Positions 1 through 4,778 of a DNA stretch of 5,818 nucleotides are shown one piece after another; within the stretch, counting starts at the first letter, position 1; each line of letters opens with the position of its first letter. The notes under the pieces were generated by a model. That model searched no databases. It was not told where the DNA came from and was given only the letters and a program-made list of their open reading frames with translations. The translations under genes were made by a program, and so were the position numbers. This DNA comes from JAUSPI01 sp964650385 (lineage in GTDB: Bacteria; Desulfobacterota; Syntrophia; Syntrophales; JADFWA01). Where the stretch lies: the NCBI GenBank assembly GCA_964650385.1, contig CAZYTP010000123.1:1-5818 (forward strand). The letters are read 5' to 3'.

Positions 1-48
1 TTTTCTGTTATCGTGAGCCACCAAAGCTATACGCTTTATTTTTTCCAT
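1..48 (-). CDS. mgsA: Methylglyoxal synthase, N-terminal 16 codons (cut by window edge)
   Basis: Reading leftwards from the ATG at 48-46, the frame stays open to the edge and gives MEKIKRIALVAHDNRK. This matches the start of methylglyoxal synthase: E. coli MgsA has KHIALVAHDHCK at the same place. The enzyme is cytosolic and converts dihydroxyacetone phosphate to methylglyoxal and phosphate, a bypass of lower glycolysis that relieves phosphate limitation. The conserved His-Asp pair (H12, D13) and the downstream Lys (K16), in the phosphate-binding part of the active site in the family, are present. An AGGAAAG ribosome-binding site lies a few bases upstream of the ATG and supports this start, which is also a typical N-terminal length. 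The gene reads away from the permease gene behind a 139-bp gap holding a hairpin and a REP-like palindrome, so it is probably a separate transcript. Only the N-terminus is visible; the call rests on the IALVAHD block. Confidence 0.85.
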   Translation of the reverse strand, partial: MEKIKRIALVAHDNRK

Positions 49-100
49 ATACTCTTTCCTTTCAGGGGATAGAAATTTCAATTATTAAGATAAATGGGGG

Positions 101-131
101 AGCTCTCGGGACGTACGTCCCTTATTTCCCT
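101..131. repeat. REP-like palindrome, short third copy
   Basis: The 14-bp perfect palindrome GGGACGTACGTCCC lies at 108-121 and is followed by CTTATTTCCC. The block from GACGTACGTCCCTTAT onward is shared with the ends of the longer repeats at 2846-2911 and 4711-4776. Similarity to those copies stops at the palindrome, so only the terminal core of about 22 bp is present. It sits between the permease stop and the mgsA start. I read it as a solitary REP element of the same family; which strand it should be assigned to cannot be decided. Confidence 0.6.
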
Positions 132-147
132 GGCTTACTTGAACCCA

Positions 148-180
148 GGATTGAAACAACGATCCGCATCGTCTCAATCC
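148..180. repeat. Imperfect hairpin between permease and mgsA
   Basis: GGATTGA (148-154) pairs with TCAATCC (174-180). Inside it CGAT (160-163) pairs with ATCG (168-171) around a four-base loop, with an asymmetric internal bulge between the two stems. It lies 8 bp past the permease stop codon, where a transcript end would be expected. On the minus strand it is not followed by a run of T, so it is not a classical intrinsic terminator. It could be a 3' stabilising structure. Confidence 0.4.
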
Positions 181-187
181 TTATTTG

Positions 188-1543
188 TTATGTGTTATTA
201 CCATCTTTATTCTTCAATTTTTTAAGCAAAATATCAAAATTAAAAATCTGATTCAGGACCACGGATAGAATTGCAGTTGTAGGTAAGGGATCGGTAAAAA
301 AGAGTTGAATAAACTGGGGAGCACGAGCATAAATCCCCGGCAAAAATGCAGTGCTTAAACCAAAGAAGAGAGCTATTCCTGCAACAAAGGTCTTGCGTGG
401 ATCCCAACCTTCACTAAACATTTGCTGTAATCCGATGCATATCATGAAACATCCTGCAAACATTAAGGCTGCCCCTAATACAGGTTTGGGCATAAGCGAT
501 AAGGCAGTTGATAATTTTGGAAAGAAAGCCAGGATTACAAAGATAACTCCTGCACCAACACTGATCCATCTGCTTAGAACTTTGGTAGCTCCCGCCAATC
601 CGACATTGCTGGATGAAGTATCAACTGCCATTCCCCCTAGTAGTCCGGCCAGCGCTGTGGAAAAACCATCCGCTAAAAGCCCTTTTCGGATTGGGACAAA
701 ATTTGGTTCTTTTAAGTCCGGCTCCGATATTTTCTGGGCAGCCAGCAAATTACCGAAGGATTTCAGCGAACCGCCTATTGCTATTACAGTAAATGGAATT
801 ATCATTTTAAAATCAAAGGTGATCCGCTTGAATTCAGGCCCAATAGTCGGTAAGGCAAACATTGGAATATTTTTTATGGCAAGAAGATTGTGCCAATATT
901 CAGGGAGTAGTATGCACGCCAGAACCCATCCGAATAACATCCCTATGAGCAGGCAATACATCTTAACAAATCCCTTACCCCATAAATTACATAGAACCAT
1001 AACCATCAGCGAGAACATTCCTATAACAATATCAGTACTGCGGATCGCATCTCCCTGAAAAGCAACTCCAAAAAGCGATGCAACTGATACTTTGATAATA
1101 CTCACACCTACCATGGCAACCACCAGTCCAACGATAAATGTGGGGAAAACTTTTCTCATTTTTCCAAGTATCGGAGCAAGAGCCATCTCAATCAATCCGG
1201 CAAAGATGATCATCCCCCGCATCAAGGGAAGTCCCCCAACCCATGCAGCAGATAATGAAAGGCTGAAATATGAAGGTCCACAGACATTGGGACATAGATA
1301 CCCGGACCCAATAAATGGTAATCCGACAGACTGAATGATAGAGCCCAGTCCTGCCGCAAGCATGGAAAAAGCGATAAAATTAGCTGCAAATTCAGTGCTT
1401 CCGCCTATTTGACTGGAAAAGATAACCGGGAAACCAAGAGACACAAACATCAATAGAACATGTTGAATAGATGATACAAACAGGTGTCCTGCAGGTGGGA
1501 CTTGATTTACTGAATACTCTATGACCTTATTTTTTTTTGCCAT
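188..1543 (-). CDS. NCS2-family (nucleobase/ascorbate transporter) permease, substrate unknown
   Basis: A 451-residue, strongly hydrophobic inner-membrane protein with the usual NCS2 length and the 14-helix layout expected of UraA/XanQ-type transporters, which import uracil, xanthine or urate with H+ or Na+. Family marks: the QH pair in TM1 (Q27-H28), a TM3-like half-helix region GPSYFS (89-94), the ADG motif (D292, equivalent to XanQ D304), and SSSNVGL in TM10 (S310-L316, N313 equivalent to XanQ N325). Odd: the TM8 glutamate that holds the base in UraA (E241) and XanQ (E272) is K261 here; UraA H245 aligns with N265; and the TM10 contact (UraA E290, XanQ Q324) is S312. I recall similar Lys/SSSN variants annotated as purine permeases in anaerobes but cannot verify this. 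Start: ATG with AGGA seven bases upstream. It follows the lipoprotein gene by 18 bp, so the two are probably cotranscribed. The family is secure; the substrate is not. Confidence 0.9.
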   Translation of the reverse strand: MAKKNKVIEYSVNQVPPAGHLFVSSIQHVLLMFVSLGFPVIFSSQIGGSTEFAANFIAFSMLAAGLGSIIQSVGLPFIGSGYLCPNVCGPSYFSLSLSAAWVGGLPLMRGMIIFAGLIEMALAPILGKMRKVFPTFIVGLVVAMVGVSIIKVSVASLFGVAFQGDAIRSTDIVIGMFSLMVMVLCNLWGKGFVKMYCLLIGMLFGWVLACILLPEYWHNLLAIKNIPMFALPTIGPEFKRITFDFKMIIPFTVIAIGGSLKSFGNLLAAQKISEPDLKEPNFVPIRKGLLADGFSTALAGLLGGMAVDTSSSNVGLAGATKVLSRWISVGAGVIFVILAFFPKLSTALSLMPKPVLGAALMFAGCFMICIGLQQMFSEGWDPRKTFVAGIALFFGLSTAFLPGIYARAPQFIQLFFTDPLPTTAILSVVLNQIFNFDILLKKLKNKDGNNT

Positions 1544-1561
1544 TAAAGATTCCTGTTCTGC

Positions 1562-2491
1562 TTATGATGGTTGGGGAAGGTCTGTAATTGCTCCCACATA
1601 GATTTCTTCCCCTGACATGACCGTTTTGCGAAGGTATAAACATTTCTTTACAAGTCTTCGTTGATACCTGTTTTTTGCCATGAACACTTCCCACACTCTG
1701 TCTTTAGACTCAAGCTCTTTCAAGGCTTTTTCAAACGGTTTATGCCCGACTTCATCAATACATTCCAGAAGCTGTATCGGCGAAAGCTTGTCACCTGTAA
1801 CAGGTGAAATGAGTATCTCGCCATCCGGACGAAATGCAAATACGCTAACATCCCGATAGCCGTATTGCGAAACCGGATCTGCTATATCTGCAAAAGCTTT
1901 CTGTCCTCTTTCCTCTATTAGTTGAACAGCACCATCCACAATTATCCTGATGAATTCCTTTTCTTCATGGGGATAATCCAATCCACCACCGACAAACAGC
2001 TCTTTTCCATCGGGAGTTTGTACTTTAAAATGGCACGAAGATTTGGGAACAGGATAAAATTTTCCCGGTTCCCACCAGGAATAATGCACCCAGGCATGAG
2101 GATTATTTTTATCTTCTAGCGCCTTCAAAACCAGTTGTATAGCTTTTTTACCATCTTTATCAGTAATATCCCGCAGGTTTTTACCCTCCAGGCGTTCCAT
2201 ACCTGCATGATAGATGTTTGTGCCGTTCATATCGTAAATATAAAGATAGTAATCCTTGGTCTTAAAAAGATTGCGATTGTTGCGAAAATAATCCAGACTC
2301 TTCATGTCATCTTTTTCTAATATCAGAGCGGCATTATAGACAAACCTCACTAAATCTTTTGTGTCGCGGTATTCATACATAGTAAGATCCAAATCTTCAT
2401 ATTTGTTCTGACAGCCGGATATAAAGCTTACTGTCATTAACAAGATTGCAGAGGCAATAATAAAAAAGCTCCATTTTTTTAATAAAAACAT
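1562..2491 (-). CDS. Cache-domain lipoprotein, probable envelope ligand sensor or binder
   Basis: 309 residues. Lys5-Lys6, a hydrophobic stretch (about 8-24) and a lipobox ISGC with C27 indicate a lipoprotein. Gln at +2 rather than Asp would favour outer-membrane sorting by the Lol rule. The rest looks like two single-Cache (sCache_2-like) modules. Module 1, about 42-175, has YLYIYDMNGT (82-91), then LEGKNLRD (101-108), DKDGKKAI (111-118) and WVHYSWWEPG (134-143), the usual order in sCache_2. Module 2, about 186-303, has GQKAFADI (196-203) and SVFAFRPDGEIL (216-227) and is more divergent. Cache domains bind small molecules outside the cytoplasm, normally as the sensor part of chemoreceptors or kinases. 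Here there is no signalling domain and no second membrane segment, so the protein either delivers a ligand or senses for a partner. It is the first gene of a two-gene unit with the NCS2 permease. Start: ATG with a modest AAGG upstream; the signal sequence supports it. Confidence 0.8.
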   Translation of the reverse strand: MFLLKKWSFFIIASAILLMTVSFISGCQNKYEDLDLTMYEYRDTKDLVRFVYNAALILEKDDMKSLDYFRNNRNLFKTKDYYLYIYDMNGTNIYHAGMERLEGKNLRDITDKDGKKAIQLVLKALEDKNNPHAWVHYSWWEPGKFYPVPKSSCHFKVQTPDGKELFVGGGLDYPHEEKEFIRIIVDGAVQLIEERGQKAFADIADPVSQYGYRDVSVFAFRPDGEILISPVTGDKLSPIQLLECIDEVGHKPFEKALKELESKDRVWEVFMAKNRYQRRLVKKCLYLRKTVMSGEEIYVGAITDLPQPS

Positions 2492-2633
2492 ATTTTCGCC
2501 TTAATATTCTTACAAGTTCTGTAGACTATTTTCATTCATATTTAATCCAACTTCTGTACAAAACCATTATTCTTATCACGCCATATTAGCAAGATAAACG
2601 CAACTGTATTTATTTTTTTATATACATAACAGG
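2492..2633. other. AT-rich leader of the lipoprotein-permease unit
   Basis: This non-coding stretch lies between the lipoprotein start and the remnant element. It must hold the 5' untranslated region, and possibly the promoter, of the lipoprotein-permease unit. It is very AT-rich, with A/T runs around 2610-2628. I found no -35/-10 pair good enough to name and no riboswitch-like fold. Confidence 0.4.
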
Positions 2634-2663
2634 TGGGAGATAAGCCGTCCCCTCCCTGGACGT

Positions 2664-2689
2664 GGGAGATGCAATTTATTGCAACTCCC
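2664..2689. repeat. Near-perfect 12-bp-arm hairpin
   Basis: GGGAGATGCAAT (2664-2675) and ATTGCAACTCCC (2678-2689) are inverted copies with one mismatch and a two-base centre. The hairpin lies inside the decayed element, near its presumed 3' end, and about 170 bp upstream of the lipoprotein start. It has no T-run on either side. Its likeliest origin is a REP-type palindrome of the element. Confidence 0.55.
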
Positions 2690-2769
2690 GTGACAATAGA
2701 ATCGCCCCGCAGGCGGCGATAGCGATCGGCTCCAACGTGTGGTTTGTGGTTAGGCGGCGTCAGTTTGCT

Positions 2770-2842
2770 GGTGCGGTCATCTCCCTGGCAACAATATGAT
2801 GCAGCGCCCCCGGCACATCTATGCGCGGGCTTTGCGTGGCAT
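2770..2842 (-). pseudogene. REP-associated tyrosine transposase (RAYT, Y1_Tnp) N-terminal remnant, frameshifted
   Basis: From the ATG at 2842-2840 the frame reads MPRKAR and then hits a stop. Skipping two bases (2824-2823, a GC duplication) restores IDVPGALHHIVAR, and a further one-base shift after 2784 gives DDRT. The reconstruction MPRKAR-IDVPGALHHIVAR-(G)DDRT matches the highly conserved opening of RAYT proteins (MPRKARID.PG.LHHI..RG..R). These are single-strand-DNA transposases of the IS200/IS605-like HUH superfamily that mobilise REP sequences. Nothing of the HUH motif or catalytic Tyr follows, so the gene is dead by two frameshifts and a large deletion. It starts four bases after the 66-bp repeat, identifying that repeat as the 5' flank of a RAYT gene. 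The match is from memory of the family, not a search. Confidence 0.7.
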
Positions 2843-2845
2843 AAG

Positions 2846-2911
2846 AGCTTAATGTCATACAATAAATAATGTATCAACTTATAATCTGACGTACGTCCCT
2901 TATATCCCCCT
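2846..2911 (-). repeat. 66-bp REP/RAYT-flank repeat, copy A
   Basis: This matches 4711-4776 at 62 of 66 positions by eye, with no gaps. Both copies run from AGCTTAATGTCATACAA through ACTTATAATCTGACGTACGT to TATNTCCCCCT, and contain the 10-bp palindrome GACGTACGTC (2888-2897). Copy A overlaps the 3' end of the secreted-protein gene and supplies its last three codons and TAA stop. Its other end abuts the RAYT remnant. Confidence 0.85.
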
Positions 2912-3904
2912 CGGCAAAAACATCCGCACATCAATCTTCTCATCATAGGCCAGGCCGAAGAACTTCTCATAAAGATCCCTGGGCATTTGAGCCCGGAATC
3001 GGGCCAGGGATTCATTGAACAGTTTATTGTATTCATCGATCATATCGTCACGCAGGCTATTGTACTCCAAGAGCCGAAGGTCGAGCACTTCCTTTTTTTT
3101 CAGAAGTTCATCCTGCCCGTTGCTCAATATCGGCAGATAATCACGCAGGTATTTATCTCCGAGTCGTTGGTTAATATGCAGGGTCAGAAGTTTATCTCGA
3201 TAAGATTTCAGCAGACCAGCCATGTCTTGAACACTCTTGGTGACTTTCGGATCACCGAAATGCTCCATATACAGTTGGTATTCCGCATCCGGTTCCGCTG
3301 GCCTCGCCTTTTTCACCCCAGATGGCAGACAGATTGGCGGCGCGCCCGGCCGCCAAGTGCCGATTGTTGCAGATGCTTCCCGGCAGTTGCTCATGCAGTA
3401 TTCCTTTAAGGGCCAGAAACAGGCTCCATATGTGTGGTAGACAAAGGAGGACCACTTGTACATTCGGGCGTTTTTCACGATCTTGCTGGTGTGGAACAGG
3501 CTGCGGTTGGCCAACTGGTGGCATACCCCGATGATCAGATAATAATGTTTCGGCCATTTGCAGGGCGCAGCATCGGCCATGTACTGGACGATTTTTTTAT
3601 TATCTTCCCAGGTAGAGGATAGGGTATCTGGCAGTTCGTTACCGCCGTTGCAGGCCCCGAAACAGGGAAAGCTCTGCCACTGGCCATTCTCTTCAAGGAA
3701 CTTGACATAGGTATGGTCTGCCGGGCTTTGTGGAAAAAAGGCCGGGGTGACCTCCACCCAGACCTTGGGACAACCATCGGTTTTGGCTTCTGACCCCTGG
3801 CAGGGATCATCATGGGGCTTTGGCTGGGCAGTGGCGTAGGCCGTGGCCAAGACCATGGTCAGGACGATTGTCCCATAGAGAAAAAACAGGTTTTTCTTCA
3901 TCAT
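2900..3904 (-). CDS. Secreted cysteine-rich protein of unknown function
   Basis: 334 residues; family not recognised. The N-terminus is a Sec signal peptide: MMKKN, a hydrophobic core at about 6-22, and a probable cut near ATA-Q27. All ten cysteines (35, 45, 81, 85, 115, 128, 162, 170, 174, 192) fall in the first half of the mature protein, fitting up to five disulfides in the periplasm or outside. The centre carries a distinctive block, GVCHQLANR (126-134), followed by VYHTYGACFW (155-164). Residues about 200-320 are Cys-free, charged and probably helical, perhaps a coiled coil. C128-H129 could be catalytic or metal-binding; this is a guess. AGGAG lies five bases before the first ATG; a second ATG follows at once, so the start could be one codon later. 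The last codons and the stop lie in a repeat end, so the original C-terminus may be lost. The DNA is near 50% GC in lines I counted, above the permease gene. Confidence 0.7.
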   Translation of the reverse strand: MMKKNLFFLYGTIVLTMVLATAYATAQPKPHDDPCQGSEAKTDGCPKVWVEVTPAFFPQSPADHTYVKFLEENGQWQSFPCFGACNGGNELPDTLSSTWEDNKKIVQYMADAAPCKWPKHYYLIIGVCHQLANRSLFHTSKIVKNARMYKWSSFVYHTYGACFWPLKEYCMSNCREASATIGTWRPGAPPICLPSGVKKARPAEPDAEYQLYMEHFGDPKVTKSVQDMAGLLKSYRDKLLTLHINQRLGDKYLRDYLPILSNGQDELLKKKEVLDLRLLEYNSLRDDMIDEYNKLFNESLARFRAQMPRDLYEKFFGLAYDEKIDVRMFLPRGI

Positions 3905-3938
3905 GGCGGCTCCTCTTATCCGAAATCCTGGCTTAATT

Positions 3939-3967
3939 AATTTAGGGCAGGTCTACACATTTGACAA
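3939..3967 (-). promoter_or_regulatory. Candidate sigma70 promoter of the secreted-protein gene
   Basis: On the minus strand, TTGTCA (3967-3962) and TAAATT (3944-3939) are separated by exactly 17 bases. They match the -35 consensus at five of six and the -10 consensus at four of six positions. Transcription would start near 3931 and leave a leader of about 27 bases containing the AGGAG site at 3914-3910. Position and spacing are right; the call is by eye only. Confidence 0.5.
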
Positions 3968-3989
3968 TCTGCTCAAAAATAGATCTGTC

Positions 3990-4072
3990 CCGGTTTTCTT
4001 CGTTTTCTTCGCCGGTTTTCTTCGAAAGCCGGTCAAGACTTTTCGAAGCAGGACATGATCGCGCCGGCTTTT
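3990..4072. repeat. Short direct repeats and overlapping hairpins in the 3905-4135 gap
   Basis: CCGGTTTTCTTCG occurs at 3990-4002 and 4012-4024, with the partial copy TTTTCTTCG between them (4003-4011). The second copy folds with GAAAGCCGG (4024-4032) into a nine-pair stem (one T-G pair, three-base loop). CTTCGAAA (4020-4027) can instead pair with TTTCGAAG (4041-4048), and AAAGCCGG (4025-4032) with CCGGCTTT (4065-4072). These pairings exclude each other. They lie past the stop of the DUF3795 gene, so a 3'-end role is possible, but no clear minus-strand T-run follows. The remainder of the gap shows nothing else I can name apart from the promoter at 3939-3967. Confidence 0.5.
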
Positions 4073-4135
4073 TCCGTCAGCCTGAATCCAACTGCTATGC
4101 CAGAATTATTTTACAGCCAGATCATTCCCCCTCTG

Positions 4136-4588
4136 TTAATACCTGGCTTTATCTTTTGTTTCGGCATAATAACTCTCAATACCAATTTCTCGAATTTTTT
4201 CATTAAGTTTGACCCATCTTCTGTGCAAGTCTTCATCAAAATTTGTTTTATTGCATGGAAAATCATCGCACTGAAAGCAGAAAGCTATGTTCTTTTGCTG
4301 ATGACAGCGCCTGACTCCGCAATCTTTAAAAAGCTTGCATTCTTCTTCCCTGCATCCTTTGCAGTTTTCAGATGCAAAAAAATCGAGCATTATCTTAAAA
4401 TCAGAATACTTTTTAAATATGGGATTATCGAGAAGGGTTTCAAATCTTTCCGCGTAAATATCAAATTTTCCCAGTTTTTCTTTAAGTTTCAAGCTGTATT
4501 TTCTGATATCCCCATCCTCATGGGCGAAACATTTTTCGCAACTCAGTCCACAAGGACCCAACGCGTTAAGTATTTTATCGTATGTCAT
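4136..4588 (-). CDS. DUF3795 cysteine-rich protein
   Basis: 150 residues with 11 cysteines in the DUF3795 pattern: GPCGLSCEKC near the N-terminus (C13, C17, C20), then CKGC (C76, C79), C84, C90, C95, and the closing CFQCDDFPC (C104, C107, C112). The block GVRRCHQQKN (91-100) just before the last cluster is typical. No signal peptide or membrane segment is visible, so the protein is cytosolic. The family is common in anaerobes and has no established function; its Cys pairs suggest zinc or iron-sulfur binding, which is inference. A linker of about 55 residues (21-75), rich in Lys and hydrophobic residues, separates the first Cys group from the rest. Start: ATG with AAGGA about seven bases upstream. 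It stands alone, with 190 bp to the HNH gene and 231 bp to the secreted-protein gene, so the neighbours give no hint of its task. Confidence 0.85.
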   Translation of the reverse strand: MTYDKILNALGPCGLSCEKCFAHEDGDIRKYSLKLKEKLGKFDIYAERFETLLDNPIFKKYSDFKIMLDFFASENCKGCREEECKLFKDCGVRRCHQQKNIAFCFQCDDFPCNKTNFDEDLHRRWVKLNEKIREIGIESYYAETKDKARY

Positions 4589-4710
4589 AATTTTCCTTTT
4601 TTAGTGTTTCTTTTCCAACCGTTCATGAGGAGTGCTGAATATAGCCCTCTGTAAGACTGTCTTATGGTAAGTTACTTATTTAATTACGAACGTCCAGCAT
4701 ATCCTTTAAA

Positions 4711-4776
4711 AGCTTAATGTCATACAACAAATAATATACCAACTTATAATCTGACGTACGTCCCTTATCTCCCCCT
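4711..4776 (-). repeat. 66-bp REP/RAYT-flank repeat, copy B
   Basis: The gap-free partner of 2846-2911 (four substitutions), in the same orientation, with GACGTACGTC at 4753-4762. Its outer end lies two bases from the TAA of the HNH gene (4781-4779). No transposase start follows on its inner side. Instead the minus strand reads AAAGGATATGCTGGACGTTC, where TGGACGTTCG (around 4685-4695) loosely resembles the palindrome core. It is therefore a solitary element end, or a miniature copy of under 100 bp, in the gap between the HNH and DUF3795 genes. The rest of that gap (4589-4710) shows no gene. Confidence 0.85.
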
Positions 4777-4778
4777 GA

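Larger units (their letters stand above)
2634..2911 (-). mobile_element. Internally deleted REP/RAYT element (decayed)
   Basis: Read on the minus strand, the element opens with the 66-bp repeat (2911-2846), runs straight into a broken RAYT transposase N-terminus (2842-2770), and continues through a GC-rich stretch containing two inverted repeats: ATCGCC/GGCGAT at 2701-2720, and the hairpin at 2664-2689. At the far end, the plus strand reads GGGAGATAAGCCGTCCCC from 2635. Its first ten bases equal the outer part of the repeat copy at 4711-4776 read on the minus strand, so the two ends are imperfectly inverted. About 280 bp remain where a complete RAYT gene alone would need roughly 500 bp or more. 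The centre, including the HUH motif and catalytic Tyr, is therefore missing. Right boundary well supported; left boundary inferred. Confidence 0.55.

Noticed and set aside
148..180. GGATTGAAAC and GTCTCAATCC, resembling CRISPR repeat ends
   Set aside because: They form a single inverted pair with no repeated unit, no spacers and no cas genes; a hairpin explains them.
351..1058. 235-residue plus-strand open frame
   Set aside because: It is the antisense of the permease gene; its composition is what a reversed membrane protein gives, and the minus-strand product is clearly NCS2.
2735..2755. GTTAGGC preceded by CCAAC, resembling an integron attC core
   Set aside because: The spacing is far shorter than in attC sites, the inner L boxes are absent and the left core lacks the required purine; it is part of the decayed element.
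2542..3036. 164-residue minus-strand open frame covering the intergenic region
   Set aside because: It overlaps the secreted-protein gene in another frame, has no coherent domain or ribosome-binding site, and picks up only part of the broken RAYT remnant out of frame.
3961..3966. Plus-strand TTGACA as a -35 box
   Set aside because: No fitting -10 box and no plus-strand gene follow; the same bases fit the minus-strand promoter.
4055..4654. 199-residue plus-strand open frame
   Set aside because: It lies across the DUF3795 gene, whose cysteine pattern on the opposite strand is unmistakable.
4652..4664. Palindrome TAAGACTGTCTTA as terminator or operator
   Set aside because: Only six-base arms, no T-run and no second copy; too short to support a call.
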